Assembly (NCBI RefSeq): GCF_946892675.1
Contig: NZ_CAMPOV010000001.1
Span: 1,586,033 to 1,650,032, forward strand
DNA from: Arthrobacter sp. Marseille-P9274
Lineage (GTDB): Bacteria > Actinomycetota > Actinomycetes > Actinomycetales > Micrococcaceae
Direction: 5' to 3'
Length of the DNA stretch: 64,000 bases
Part shown: positions 1 to 9,348 of the stretch, one piece after another
How the letters are laid out: each line of letters opens with the position of its first letter
How positions within the stretch are numbered: the stretch's first letter is position 1
Made by a program: the position numbers and the translations under genes
Notes under the pieces: generated by a model
Seen by the model: the letters and a program-made list of their open reading frames with translations, nothing else
What the model was told of the DNA's origin: nothing
Databases searched by the model: none

Positions 1-155
1 AGCAGCTGGCCGATGGTCTCTACCGCTCGGGTTTCGATGGAGGAGAACCCGTGCAGCTCGAAGGTGCGCCGCAGGCTATCCAGCACATGCAGCTCCACAA
101 GCCTCTCCTGCGGAAGCCATTCCGGAAAACCTGACAGGGAGGCTTTGCGTGCCAT
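1..155 (-). CDS. hisS: Histidyl-tRNA synthetase, N-terminal part (runs off window)
   Basis: Only the first 51 or so codons are present; the rest lies before the window. The reading frame starts at the ATG whose complement is at 153-155 and begins MARKASLSGFPEWLP, continuing with a conserved stretch around SIETRAVE. This is the usual amino end of actinobacterial class II HisS, including the 'G-F-x-E-x-x-P' segment that precedes motif 1. HisS charges tRNA-His in the cytosol. It is divergent from the cyclophilin gene that starts at 313, so the 157 bases between them must hold both promoters. The call rests on a short stretch, but the N-terminal signature is distinctive. Confidence 0.8.
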   Translation of the reverse strand, partial: MARKASLSGFPEWLPQERLVELHVLDSLRRTFELHGFSSIETRAVETIGQL

Positions 156-312
156 GCGTGGATATCTCCTGGTTGCTCGTGGGAAGGCCGCCGACGCGCC
201 ATGGTTGGTCGGCCGTGCCGTTCGATGAATGCCTAAACTGGCTGCCGGACCATTTTACGGCACCGGCGCGTGGCCCCGACCAGGCCGAGTGCGGGCCGGA
301 AGGAGGAGCACG

Positions 313-1107
313 GTGGCTGCCAGACGCGAGAACCGCGACATGAGGCGCAGGGTCGCCCAGATGGAGGCCAAGCGCGCCCTGCGCCAGGACCAGCTGCGGC
401 GGCGCAAGCGGGACAACATCATCGGCGCGTCCGCGATCGCGGTGGCCGTGGCTGCAGGCGTGCTGATCCAGCTGACCGTGTTCAACAGCAATCCGACGCC
501 TTCCGAGGTGGAAAAGGTGCGCAGCGGCATCGAAGAGAGCATCCCGTCGGGCCAGGCCTCTCCGCAGGCGACGAACGCGGCCCACATCCCCTCCCCCGAC
601 GTCGCCGCCGGGCGGGTGCTCTCCGGCACGCTCTCCACCAACCAGGGCGACATCAAAGTGGAACTGGACGGCCGAGCGGCCCCGCAGGCGGTCTCGGTCT
701 TCAAATCCCTGGCCGACGAGGGATTCTTCGAGGGCAAGAACTGCCACCGGCTGACCACGGCCCCGAGCATGGGCGTGCTGCAGTGCGGCTCGGTCGACGG
801 CAAAGGCGGCGGCGATCCCGAATTCCAGTGGGGCCCGGTGGAGAATTCCCCGGCGGACGGCTCGTACCCGGCCGGCACCATCGCCGTCGCGCGCGGACAA
901 AGCACCTACAGCAACGGGACGCAGTTCTTCATTGCCTACAAGGACAGCACTATCGCGCAGGATACCGGCGGCTACACCATTATGGGTAAGGTATCCGGAG
1001 GGCTCGACGTAGTCCGAAGGATCGCAGAAGGTGGTGTCACGGAAACCGGCAGTCAGGACGGAACGCCTAAGATGGCCGTAACGATCGACGCATTGACCTT
1101 GGATTGA
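313..1107 (+). CDS. Membrane-anchored cyclophilin-type peptidyl-prolyl isomerase
   Basis: A 264-residue protein starting at GTG 313, chosen because GGAAGGAGG sits just upstream; a longer frame open from 229 lacks such a site. Residues 1-35 are strongly basic, about 36-55 form one membrane segment, and from about 98 to the end runs a cyclophilin domain (recognisable around TLSTNQGDIKVEL, NGTQFFI and YTIMGKVSGG). This type catalyses cis-trans isomerisation of prolyl bonds, here presumably outside the membrane. The order hisS / cyclophilin / DUF349 / relA is typical of Arthrobacter relatives. Catalytic residues of human CypA are only partly matched, so activity is inferred from the family. Confidence 0.85.
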   Translation: MAARRENRDMRRRVAQMEAKRALRQDQLRRRKRDNIIGASAIAVAVAAGVLIQLTVFNSNPTPSEVEKVRSGIEESIPSGQASPQATNAAHIPSPDVAAGRVLSGTLSTNQGDIKVELDGRAAPQAVSVFKSLADEGFFEGKNCHRLTTAPSMGVLQCGSVDGKGGGDPEFQWGPVENSPADGSYPAGTIAVARGQSTYSNGTQFFIAYKDSTIAQDTGGYTIMGKVSGGLDVVRRIAEGGVTETGSQDGTPKMAVTIDALTLD

Positions 1108-1171
1108 CCCCTGCGAAGTACCTGGTGCGGCCCGGCGAGCCCACCACCGAACCAATGAAAGAGTTTTAGCG

Positions 1172-2611
1172 GTGACAGACAGTCAGAAATCCGACGACAC
1201 GGCCCAGACCCCAGCGACCGAAGCCGAGGGCCGCCCGACTCCGGGCAGCATCAAGCCTTCGATGATGGCCCGGCCGACCCCTTCCGCGCTGGCCACCAAG
1301 CCCGCGCCGTCCGGCTCGCCGGCGCCCGTCGCGCCGGCTCCCGCCGTCCACTCCACTCCGCTGTCGGAGGCCGCAAAGTGGGGCCGCGTTGCCGAGGACG
1401 GCCACGTCTTCCTCATCCTCGACGGCGAGGAGCACCCGGTAGGACAGTATCCGGATGCATCGGCCGAGGAAGCGCTGGCGTACTTCGTGCGCAAGTACGA
1501 CGACGTCGCGGCGCAGACCGCGCTGTTGGAGCAGCGCGTGGAGGCCAAGGCCCCGTCGACGGATATGCACAAGACCCTCGAGCATCTCCGGGCCCAGGTG
1601 GCCGAGCGGCACATGGTCGGCGATGTCCCGGCGCTGGAAGTCCGCCTGAGCAGCCTGGATGAGGCCATCACCGGCCTGCAGCGCGCGGAGAAGGAGGCCC
1701 ACGAGGCCCAGCGCTCTGCGGAACTGGCCGCCCGGGAGGCGATCGTGGCCGAAGCCGAGGCCATCGCGGCCAAGGATCCTTCGTCGGTGCAGTGGAAGAC
1801 CAGCAGCGCCCGGATGAACGAGCTCTTCGAGAACTGGAAGGCCGCCCAGAAGAACGGAGTCCGCCTGGGCCGCTCGACCGAAGACTCGCTGTGGAAGCGG
1901 TTCCGTTCCGCCCGCACGGTCTTCGACCGGCACCGCCGCGCCTACTTCAGCCAGTTGGACAGCGACAACGCCGCAGCGAAGGCGGCGAAGGAAGACCTCA
2001 TTGCGCAGGCCGAGGCGCTCTCCGACTCCACCGACTGGGGTGCAACCGCCGGCGAATACCGGCGGCTGATGGACCAGTGGAAGGCCTCGAAGCGCGCAAG
2101 CCGCAAGGACGACGACGCCCTCTGGGCCCGCTTCCGCGCGGCGCAGGACAGGTTCTTCGCCGCCCGCCAGGAAGCCAACCAGGCGATCGACAAGGAGTAC
2201 GAGGGCAACCTCGCCGCGAAGGAAGCGCTGGTCGCAGAGGCGCAGGCCCTGCTGCCCATCGAGGATCTCGCCGCGGCCAGGAAGGGGCTTCAGTCCATCC
2301 GGGACCGCTGGGAGGAAATCGGCAAGGTTCCGCGCGGCGACATGCACCGTATCGAGGGCGGCCTGCGCAAGGTTGAGGACGCGCTCAAGGCGGCAGAGGA
2401 CGAGCAGTGGCGGCGCAGCAATCCGGAAACCAAGGCCCGGACCAACAGCGCCCTGAACCAGCTTGAGTCGGCGATCGCGGGCCTGGAGGAAGACCTGGCC
2501 AAGGCGGAAGCTGACGGGAACCAGCGGAAGATCGCTGAAGCGCGGGAAGCGCTGGATGCGCGCAAGCAGTGGCTGGATACGCTGCAGAAGTCGGCCCAGG
2601 ACTTCTCCTAA
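1172..2611 (+). CDS. DUF349 domain protein
   Basis: A 479-residue soluble protein starting at GTG 1172. The first 65 or so residues are Pro/Ala/Thr-rich and disordered. The remainder is almost entirely charged alpha-helix with several DUF349 repeats, seen as recurring W-K-x(n)-LW-x-RFR units (near NWKAAQKNG, LWKRFRSAR, QWKASKR, LWARFRAAQ). The C-terminus is a predicted coiled coil rich in Glu/Lys/Ala. No enzymatic motif is seen. DUF349 proteins are widespread in actinobacteria next to relA but have no settled function. A strong hairpin follows the stop codon, so it is probably the last gene of its transcript. Confidence 0.8.
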   Translation: MTDSQKSDDTAQTPATEAEGRPTPGSIKPSMMARPTPSALATKPAPSGSPAPVAPAPAVHSTPLSEAAKWGRVAEDGHVFLILDGEEHPVGQYPDASAEEALAYFVRKYDDVAAQTALLEQRVEAKAPSTDMHKTLEHLRAQVAERHMVGDVPALEVRLSSLDEAITGLQRAEKEAHEAQRSAELAAREAIVAEAEAIAAKDPSSVQWKTSSARMNELFENWKAAQKNGVRLGRSTEDSLWKRFRSARTVFDRHRRAYFSQLDSDNAAAKAAKEDLIAQAEALSDSTDWGATAGEYRRLMDQWKASKRASRKDDDALWARFRAAQDRFFAARQEANQAIDKEYEGNLAAKEALVAEAQALLPIEDLAAARKGLQSIRDRWEEIGKVPRGDMHRIEGGLRKVEDALKAAEDEQWRRSNPETKARTNSALNQLESAIAGLEEDLAKAEADGNQRKIAEAREALDARKQWLDTLQKSAQDFS

Positions 2612-2631
2612 CGCACCGCACCTACACACGC

Positions 2632-2675
2632 CCAGGGGGCGGAACCGGATGTCCACACATCGGTTCCGCCCCCTG
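2632..2675. terminator. Hairpin terminator after the DUF349 gene
   Basis: CAGGGGGCGGAACCG pairs perfectly with CGGTTCCGCCCCCTG around a short loop, and a few more pairs extend inward across a bulged G. It begins 21 bases after the DUF349 stop. The T-run is weak (ATCCATTTCC), as is common in high-GC actinobacteria. Confidence 0.7.
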
Positions 2676-2708
2676 ATCCATTTCCGCTAGGTTTGGCAGG
2701 CTTACCGT

Positions 2709-3347
2709 ATGCCTTTTTCGCGGTCATCGCCTGTAGCTTCCCCGGCCAGTGCCGCCGGTTCTCCCCCGGGTCCGCGACTCCTGCTGCCCGGACGCCCCTT
2801 CAGCGGGAACGAACTGCGCGCGATGGAGCTGGACGGCCTCCTGGTCAATGTTCTGGAGGCCGGCTACATCGGCTCGATGGAGGCCGTCACCCCGGCCCAC
2901 CGCGCCCTGGCAGCGGCGGCCGTGCTGCCGGCGGGGTTCCGGCGGAAGGTCGTGCTGGGCCGGCTGACGGCGGCATGGGTCTACGGCTGCGCGCCTCCGG
3001 AGGCCAAGGTGACCGTCCTGCTGGACCACCGGTACCGCGCCACGTCGCAGGGTCGCTGCCGTTCCGTACGCATCCACGAGGTCTCGCTGGGGGCATCTGA
3101 CACCGTCCGCATGGCCGGCGTGCCGGTTACGTCTCCGCTCCGGACGGCCCTGGACATAGCCGTGCATGCACCGGACGAGGATGCGGTCCCCGCCTTGCTG
3201 GCCCTGTCCTCGGTTCCCGCGCTGAAGTGCCCGCTGGGCTACATCCGCCAGACCCTGCAGCTGCGCCCGCGCGTGCCGGGAAAGGCGAAGGCGCTGGAAC
3301 GGGTCGACAGCGCACTGGCACGGCGCGGCGGCGAGGGACCGCCCTAG
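2709..3347 (+). CDS. AbiEi-like / DUF559-neighbour type protein, function unknown
   Basis: A 212-residue protein. Its middle part (about 75-150) has the layout of actinobacterial proteins labelled 'type IV toxin-antitoxin AbiEi family': a hydrophobic segment ending in [10 protein letters not shown], then a 'R-x-x-R-I-H-E' motif and '[11 protein letters not shown]'. These proteins resemble the C-terminal domain of AbiEi antitoxins, but no AbiEii nucleotidyltransferase partner is present here, so toxin-antitoxin function is not supported. No clear membrane segment or catalytic motif was seen. The stop codon overlaps that of convergent relA within a shared CTAG. The exact start is uncertain. Confidence 0.5.
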   Translation: MPFSRSSPVASPASAAGSPPGPRLLLPGRPFSGNELRAMELDGLLVNVLEAGYIGSMEAVTPAHRALAAAAVLPAGFRRKVVLGRLTAAWVYGCAPPEAKVTVLLDHRYRATSQGRCRSVRIHEVSLGASDTVRMAGVPVTSPLRTALDIAVHAPDEDAVPALLALSSVPALKCPLGYIRQTLQLRPRVPGKAKALERVDSALARRGGEGPP

Positions 3348-5728
3348 ATCCGGCGCCGGGAATCCGTGGTCCGGTAGACATCGAAGACGCCGTCGATCCG
3401 CCGCACCGCGCTGAGCACATGGCTCAGGTACTTCGGGTCGCCCATCTCGAAGGAGAACCGGGACACGGCCAACCGGTCGCTCGAGGTATGCACCGTGGCG
3501 GAGAGGATGTTCACGTGGTTCTCGGCGAGGACCCGGGTGACGTCCGAGAGCAGGCTCTTGCGGTCCAGCGCCTCGACCTGGATCTCCACCAGGAAGACGC
3601 TGGACTTGGTCGGCGCCCACTCCACCTCGACCATCCGTCCGGGCTGCGCCCGGAGGTCTTCGACGTTCCGGCAGTCGGAGCGGTGCACCGAAACTCCGGA
3701 GCCGCGGGTCACGAAGCCGATGATCGGATCCGGCGGGACCGGCGTGCAGCACCGCGCCAGCTTGACCCAGACGTCGCCGACACCGACAACGGTGACGCCG
3801 GAGTCCGACGTCTTCGGCCGCTTGGGGGCCACCGAGATGGGCGCTTCCATCTCTTCGGCTGCCTCCTGGCCGCCCAGCAGCGCGACCAGGTGCTCGATGA
3901 CGTTCTGCGCCGAGCTGTGCCCGTCGCCGACTGCGGCATACAGCGCGGAAATGTCCTGATGGTGCATCTCCTGCGCAACGGCCAGCAACGCATCGTGCGT
4001 CATCATCCGCTGCAGGGGCAGGTTCTGCTTGCGCATGGCGCGTGTGAGCAGGTCCTTGCCCTTCTCGATGGCTTCTTCCCGGCGTTCCTTCGTAAACCAT
4101 TGCCGGATCTTGTTTCGGGCCCGCGGGCTCTTGACGAAGCCCTGCCAGTCCTGGCTCGGACCGGCGCCCTCGGCCTTCGAGGTGAAGATCTCCACCCAGT
4201 CGCCGTGGTTGAGTTCGCTGTTGAGCGGGACCAGCTTGCCGTTAACCCGGGCGCCGATCGTTCGGTGCCCCACTTCGGTGTGGACGGCGTAGGCAAAGTC
4301 CACCGGCGTCGATCCGGCGGGCAGCGCCATCACCTCGCCCTTCGGGGTGAAGACGAAGACCTCGCGCGCGTTGATCTCGAACCGCAGCGAATCCAGGAAC
4401 TCCGCTGGATCGGATGTCTCCTGCTGCCAGTCCACGAGGCTGCGGAGCCAGCCCATGTCACCGCCGTCCGCGGCAGTGCCGGACTTCGCGGCGTCCTTGT
4501 ACTTCCAGTGCGCCGCGACGCCGTACTCGGCCCGCCGGTGCATCTCGTAGGTGCGGATCTGGATCTCCACCGGCTTACCGCCCGGGCCGATCACCGTCGT
4601 GTGGAGCGACTGGTACATATTGAACTTGGGCATCGCGATGTAGTCCTTGAACCGCCCGGGCAGGGGGTTCCAGCGCGAATGCAGGGCGCCGAGCGCGGCA
4701 TAGCAGTCCCGGACGCTGTCCACAAGGACCCTGATCCCCATCAGGTCGTGGATGTCGTCGAAATCCTTGCCGCGGACGATCATCTTTTGGTAGATCGAGT
4801 AGTAATGCTTCGGGCGGCCCGTGATGGTGGCCTTGATCTTGACCCCGCGCAGATCGTCACCGATCTTGGTGCGCAGCATCGTCAGGTACTTCTCCCGTTC
4901 CGGCGTCCGGTCCCCCACCATGCGCACGATTTCCTCGTACACTTTGGGGTGCAGCGCGGCAAAGGAAAGGTCTTCCAGCTCCCACTTGATCGTGTTCATG
5001 CCCAGCCGGTGGGCGAGCGGGGCGAAGATTTCCAGCGTTTCGCGCGCCTTCTTCGCCGAGGACTCCGGCGACACGAAGCGCCAGGTCCGCGCATTGTGCA
5101 GCCGGTCGGCCAGTTTGATCACCAGGACACGGATGTCCTTGGCCATCGCCACGACCATCTTGCGTACGGTCTCCGACTGCGCCGCGTCGCCGAACTGCAC
5201 CTTGTCCAGCTTCGTGACACCGTCCACGAGCATCGCCACTTCGGCACCGAACTCGCTGCGCAGCTGATCCAGCGTGTAGTCGGTGTCCTCTACCGTGTCG
5301 TGCAGCAGCGCCGCGGCGAGCGTTGTACCGGTCATCCCGAGCTCCGCCAAGATGGTCGCCACCGCTACAGGGTGCGTGATGTATGGGTCCCCGCTCTTGC
5401 GCTTCTGCCCGCGGTGGCTGCGCTCCGCCACAACGAAGGCCCGGTGGATCAGGTCGAAGTCTTCGCGGGGGTTGTTGGCCCGGACGGTGCGCAGCAAGGG
5501 CTCGAGGATCGGCGAGTATCCGGCCGATCCCCGCCCGGTCAGTCGCGCCAACCGCGACATGGTCCTCTCCCGCCGCCCGGGGAAGGACGGACGGGACGGT
5601 GTCTCTTGGGCCGCGGCCGCCGCGGCCGCCGCGGCCGCCGGGCCCTCGGTGGGCACGGCAACGGGCCCGGGTCCGGGCTTGGCAACAGCACCCGGTGCCC
5701 GGTTTGATGCGCCACCATCGTCTACCAA
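3344..5728 (-). CDS. relA: Bifunctional (p)ppGpp synthetase/hydrolase RelA/SpoT
   Basis: A 794-residue long RSH enzyme that makes and degrades the stringent-response alarmone. After an unusual 55-residue N-terminal extension with ten consecutive alanines (31-40) comes the HD hydrolase domain, with the catalytic HDTVED at 143-148. It is followed by the RelA synthetase domain (around [13 protein letters not shown]), then a TGS domain ([23 protein letters not shown] in two adjoining parts), a zinc-finger/helical region and a C-terminal ACT domain. Both active sites look intact. The start is TTG 5728 with AGAGG eight bases upstream. The ATG 55 codons further on is a possible alternative start that would remove the extension. 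It lies downstream of secF on the same strand, 162 bases away. Confidence 0.95.
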   Translation of the reverse strand: MVDDGGASNRAPGAVAKPGPGPVAVPTEGPAAAAAAAAAAQETPSRPSFPGRRERTMSRLARLTGRGSAGYSPILEPLLRTVRANNPREDFDLIHRAFVVAERSHRGQKRKSGDPYITHPVAVATILAELGMTGTTLAAALLHDTVEDTDYTLDQLRSEFGAEVAMLVDGVTKLDKVQFGDAAQSETVRKMVVAMAKDIRVLVIKLADRLHNARTWRFVSPESSAKKARETLEIFAPLAHRLGMNTIKWELEDLSFAALHPKVYEEIVRMVGDRTPEREKYLTMLRTKIGDDLRGVKIKATITGRPKHYYSIYQKMIVRGKDFDDIHDLMGIRVLVDSVRDCYAALGALHSRWNPLPGRFKDYIAMPKFNMYQSLHTTVIGPGGKPVEIQIRTYEMHRRAEYGVAAHWKYKDAAKSGTAADGGDMGWLRSLVDWQQETSDPAEFLDSLRFEINAREVFVFTPKGEVMALPAGSTPVDFAYAVHTEVGHRTIGARVNGKLVPLNSELNHGDWVEIFTSKAEGAGPSQDWQGFVKSPRARNKIRQWFTKERREEAIEKGKDLLTRAMRKQNLPLQRMMTHDALLAVAQEMHHQDISALYAAVGDGHSSAQNVIEHLVALLGGQEAAEEMEAPISVAPKRPKTSDSGVTVVGVGDVWVKLARCCTPVPPDPIIGFVTRGSGVSVHRSDCRNVEDLRAQPGRMVEVEWAPTKSSVFLVEIQVEALDRKSLLSDVTRVLAENHVNILSATVHTSSDRLAVSRFSFEMGDPKYLSHVLSAVRRIDGVFDVYRTTDSRRRI
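5613..5639. repeat. Three perfect 9-bp tandem repeats encoding poly-alanine in RelA
   Basis: GCGGCCGCC is repeated three times without mismatch, flanked by further partial copies, inside the relA N-terminal extension. On the coding strand it gives an all-alanine run. Such tracts are prone to slippage in whole repeat units and would keep frame. Confidence 0.85.
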
Positions 5729-5890
5729 GTGCTAAACCTCTCTGCCGTGGGCCGCCTCACGCAGCATCCAAAGGACCGATCAGGCCGCCTCTCCCCGGGG
5801 CGGCCGCCAGTTCCATCGTTCTAGTGTATGCCCCGAAGGCACAGGCCGGACACGGGCGCCGCCCCGCAGGCCGGCGCCCGACCGCCTGCT

Positions 5891-6910
5891 CTAGGCGGTG
5901 GCAGACTCCTCAGCCGCCTCGCGTGCCTTCGATTCCTGCTCCCTGCGGAGCCGGACCTTCTTGGCCTGCTGGACCAGGGCCGGCTCATTCGTCCGCAGCC
6001 GCGCGTACAACGGTGCCGCGATGAACACCGTCGTCGCCGTTCCGATGATGATGCCGATGAAGAGGGACAGCGACAGGTCCTTGAGCGTCCCTGCGCCCAG
6101 CAGCAGCGAACCGATGAAGAGGATCGAAGCAACGGGCAGGACACCGACCACCGAGGTGTTGATGGAGCGGACCAGGGTCTGGTTCACCGCCAGGTTGACC
6201 TCCTCGTCGAAGGTGCGCCGGGTCGAGGTTCCGATGTCAGCCGTGTTTTCGCGGACTTTGTCGAAGACGACCACCGTGTCGTAAAGCGAGTAGCTCAGCA
6301 CGGTCAGGAAACCGATGATGGCCGAAGGCGTGACCTCGAAGCCGATGAGCGAGTACAGCCCTGCCGTCAGGATCATGACGACGCCCATGCCGGCCAGCGC
6401 AGCGACCGACATTTTCCAGGTGCGGAAGTAGATCGCCATCAGCACTGCGGCCAGGACGACGAAGACGACGAGCCCCCAGAGGGCCTGCCGGGTCACGTCG
6501 GCGCCCCACGTCGGGCCGACGAAGTTGGAGGTCACCTGGTCCGCATTAACCCCGTAGGCCTTGATCAGGCCGTCGCGGACCGCCAGCGTCTGGTCATCGG
6601 AGAGCTGCTCCGTCTGGATGCGGACCGTGTTAGGCGCGATGTTGGTGACTTCCGGATCCAGCGCGGGCTCGACCGCGGTAACGGCGTCCTTTCCGAGATC
6701 GAGATCCGTATTCTGGGTCTGCGAGACCGTGAACTCGGATCCGCCGCGGAAGTCGATCCCGAGGTTAAAGCCACCCTTGGCCACCGGAATGATGAGGGAC
6801 AGCAGCACTGCCGCTCCGGCAATGATGAACCACAGCTTGTACTTCTGGACAAAGGGATACGACCGCTTGCCAGAGTAGAGCTCGTTGCCGAACGTTGCGA
6901 AGTTAGGCAT
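5891..6910 (-). CDS. secF: Protein translocase subunit SecF
   Basis: A 339-residue inner-membrane protein of the SecDF complex, which uses the proton gradient to pull exported proteins out of SecYEG. It shows an N-terminal membrane segment, the SecF family motif near LGIDFRGGSEF, a periplasmic P4-type region, and five more membrane segments including the conserved SLYDTVVVFDKVREN stretch. Its ATG overlaps the secD stop (TGATG), indicating translational coupling. A charged C-terminal tail (residues 310-339) is typical. Confidence 0.95.
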   Translation of the reverse strand: MPNFATFGNELYSGKRSYPFVQKYKLWFIIAGAAVLLSLIIPVAKGGFNLGIDFRGGSEFTVSQTQNTDLDLGKDAVTAVEPALDPEVTNIAPNTVRIQTEQLSDDQTLAVRDGLIKAYGVNADQVTSNFVGPTWGADVTRQALWGLVVFVVLAAVLMAIYFRTWKMSVAALAGMGVVMILTAGLYSLIGFEVTPSAIIGFLTVLSYSLYDTVVVFDKVRENTADIGTSTRRTFDEEVNLAVNQTLVRSINTSVVGVLPVASILFIGSLLLGAGTLKDLSLSLFIGIIIGTATTVFIAAPLYARLRTNEPALVQQAKKVRLRREQESKAREAAEESATA

Positions 6911-8652
6911 CAGTTGCTCTCCTTATCCGTGCTGCGCCCGGAGACCGCGGCGGCACGCTCTTTCTCTGCGGCGGCCCGCCGCTCGGCAATGGTCTGGCGC
7001 CGTTCCGCTTCCGCCGCCGCGCCGGCAGTCTTGCCCGTCTTGACGCGCGGTTTCGGCGCGCCCTCGCCCGGCTGGCGGAGACGTCCCGCACCGCGGTACA
7101 GCGGCACCACGCCCAGGCGCTTCGGGTCCAGCCCGGAGAATCGGTGGCCTTCGCCGAAGAACTTCGTGCGGGCCAGCAACATCATCACCGGGTGGGTGAA
7201 CAGGAAGACCACCGCGAGGTCGGCGATGGCGGTCAGGCCGAGGGTAAACGCAAAGCCCCGGACGTTTCCGACCGCCACGAAGTAAAGGACGACGGCGGCC
7301 AGCAGGTTGACTGACTTGGACGCCAGCACCGTGCGCTTGGCCCTCTTCCAGCCGTTGTCGACGGCGGACACCAGGCCACGGCCGTCGCGCAGTTCGTCGC
7401 GGATCCTCTCGAAGTAGACGATGAACGAGTCCGCCGTCTGGCCGATGGCCACGATCAGGCCGGCCACACCCGCCAGCGACAGGCGGTAGTTCTCCGTCCA
7501 GCCCAGCAGCGCGATGGCCAGATAGGTCAGGATTCCGGCCACCACCAGGGACGCAATCGTCACGAAGCCGAGCATCCGGTACTGGAAGAACGAGTAGATG
7601 GCGACCAGGAGGAGGCCGATCAGGCCCGCAATGACGCCCATGCGCAGCTGTTCGGAGCCGAGGGTTGCCGAGATCTGCGTTTCGCTCTGGATGTCGAAGC
7701 TGATCGGCAGGGCACCGTACTTCAGCTGTTCGGACAGCGCTCGTGCCGAGTCTTCCGTGAAGTTGCCCGTAATCTGCGGACGGCCGTCGGGAATCACGGC
7801 GTTGGTGGTCGGTGCCGAAATGACGGTGCCGTCCAGGACGATGGCGAACTGGTTCTGTGCGCCGGTCAGGCCGAAGAGCCGTTCAGTGACGGACTTGAAG
7901 GTCTGCGTGCCCTCGCCGTTGAACTCAATGTTGACGGCCCACTGGTTCAGCGACTGGCCCTGGTTGCCCCGGACCTGTCCGAAGCTGGCGTCCTGAATGT
8001 CGGTGCCGGGCACCTCGACCGGGCCCAGGATGTACTTCTGGCCGGTGTCCGGTTCACACGCGATCATCGGCTTCTTGGGGTCCGCAGGCTCCTCGCTGGC
8101 CGCGGCGATGGTAGCCGGGTCGGTGCAATCGCGCGCCTCCAGCTCCTGGTACAGCTCCGGAGTAATCCAGTTCAGGTCGCTCGCGTTGGCCGGCTCACCG
8201 CTCGGCTTCGGCAACTCGGCGGCAGGAGTGCGGCTTTCCTTGGGCACGGCAGCTCCGGAAGTGGCGGCCAGCACCGGGCGGAACTCCATGGCGGCGGATG
8301 CCTGGATCAGGTCGCGGGTCTTCTCGTCCGGCACGCCGGGCAGGCTGACGATGACGTTGCGCCCGGACTGGGTGCTGATTTCGGCTTCGGCCACGCCGGA
8401 GCCGTCCACGCGCTGCCGGATGATTTCGACTGCCTGGTCCAGCTGCTCGCTGGTGATCTGGTTGCCTCCGCCCTGAACCTGCGGGGCGAGGATCATCTGC
8501 GTGCCGCCTTCGAGGTCCAGTGCCAGCTTGGGCGCCCAGCTGGCCTGGTTCGAAAGAACGCCGCCGCCCAGGGCAGCGGTCAGGACGGCAATGAGGACGC
8601 CGAGCCAGATCAGGGTCCTCTTGGCGGCGGTATTGCGGCCGGAACGTGCCAT
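6910..8652 (-). CDS. secD: Protein translocase subunit SecD
   Basis: A 580-residue partner of SecF. It shows the N-terminal membrane segment, the D1-D5 signatures (LALDLEGGTQ, LPGVPDEKTRD), the large extracellular P1 domain and the C-terminal six-helix RND-like bundle (GVAGLIVAIGQTADSFIVYFER in adjoining parts). The start was set at ATG 8652, giving MARSGRNTAAKR; the upstream 15 in-frame codons lack a convincing ribosome site. The C-terminus after the last helix is a long basic/Ala-rich tail. In operon with yajC upstream (102-base gap) and secF downstream (overlap). Confidence 0.95.
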   Translation of the reverse strand: MARSGRNTAAKRTLIWLGVLIAVLTAALGGGVLSNQASWAPKLALDLEGGTQMILAPQVQGGGNQITSEQLDQAVEIIRQRVDGSGVAEAEISTQSGRNVIVSLPGVPDEKTRDLIQASAAMEFRPVLAATSGAAVPKESRTPAAELPKPSGEPANASDLNWITPELYQELEARDCTDPATIAAASEEPADPKKPMIACEPDTGQKYILGPVEVPGTDIQDASFGQVRGNQGQSLNQWAVNIEFNGEGTQTFKSVTERLFGLTGAQNQFAIVLDGTVISAPTTNAVIPDGRPQITGNFTEDSARALSEQLKYGALPISFDIQSETQISATLGSEQLRMGVIAGLIGLLLVAIYSFFQYRMLGFVTIASLVVAGILTYLAIALLGWTENYRLSLAGVAGLIVAIGQTADSFIVYFERIRDELRDGRGLVSAVDNGWKRAKRTVLASKSVNLLAAVVLYFVAVGNVRGFAFTLGLTAIADLAVVFLFTHPVMMLLARTKFFGEGHRFSGLDPKRLGVVPLYRGAGRLRQPGEGAPKPRVKTGKTAGAAAEAERRQTIAERRAAAEKERAAAVSGRSTDKESN

Positions 8653-8754
8653 GAATGGTCTTTCTCTCGACGGCTCCCGGCGCAGGAATTCCCGCATGAC
8701 AAATGGGCGGGGCTGCCCCCACCCACTGGTCCGGCCGGTGGAACCGCGTGCGGA

Positions 8755-9207
8755 CTATTTGTTGTCTTTGTTCTGTTCTTCGTTCAGCCGCTTCAGGGCG
8801 TCGTCCGAGGATTCCTCCTCGCGGAACACGGACGGCTCGTCCCCGCCCGCCAGAGCGGACGCATCGTCGGGAACCGCGGCGTCCTGCGGTTCGATGATTT
8901 CGCTGACGGCCTGCAGGTGCACGGTCGCGGTGTTTCCGGGCGACAACTCGATGACAGCTTTGTTTTCGTCCCGGTCGACCGAAACCACGGTGCCGAACAG
9001 GCCGAACTGCGTCATTACCTGGGTGCCCGGACGCAGCTTCTCCTGCATCGTCTGGGCTTTCTCCTGCATCTGTGCCCGGACCTTCTTCTGCTTCCGGAAC
9101 ATCATGAAGATCAACAGGCCGAAAATCACGAACAGCGCGAGCGTCATGAAGTCGAACCCGCCGCCCTGGGGCTGCGCGGTGTTATTGGCAAAGACGTTTA
9201 CGAACAC
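8755..9207 (-). CDS. yajC: Preprotein translocase subunit YajC
   Basis: A 150-residue small membrane protein that associates with SecDF. It has one membrane segment (FDFMTLALFVIFGLLIFMMF), a basic KQKKVRAQMQEKAQ helix and the YajC signature around RPGTQVMTQFGLFGTV, followed by an acidic tail. The start was placed at GTG 9207 with AAGGAACGG upstream; the frame is open further upstream without a good site. Its position directly before secD is the standard order. Confidence 0.9.
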   Translation of the reverse strand: MFVNVFANNTAQPQGGGFDFMTLALFVIFGLLIFMMFRKQKKVRAQMQEKAQTMQEKLRPGTQVMTQFGLFGTVVSVDRDENKAVIELSPGNTATVHLQAVSEIIEPQDAAVPDDASALAGGDEPSVFREEESSDDALKRLNEEQNKDNK

Positions 9208-9348
9208 TGAGACGTTCCGTTCCTTCTTCTGGACGCGAGCAGCGGCACGGCCGCACTCGGATGGTCTGCGCCGGACAGGGCAGCGCCTTGTAGGGCACGG
9301 AGCAAGCCTGGCTGCCACCCATTCTACGCGTGCAGTCCGGCGGTAAAG

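Noticed and set aside
2709-3347. Toxin-antitoxin system
   Set aside because: The AbiEi-like protein has no AbiEii-type partner beside it; the neighbours are a DUF349 gene and relA.
3227-5707. Very long open frame on the plus strand across relA
   Set aside because: It is antisense to the clearly conserved relA, is His/Asp/Val-rich and has no family resemblance. High GC makes such frames common.
5856-5879. Terminator between secF and relA
   Set aside because: GGGCGCCG/CGGCGCCC can pair, but the stem is only 8 bp with no T-run; too weak to list.
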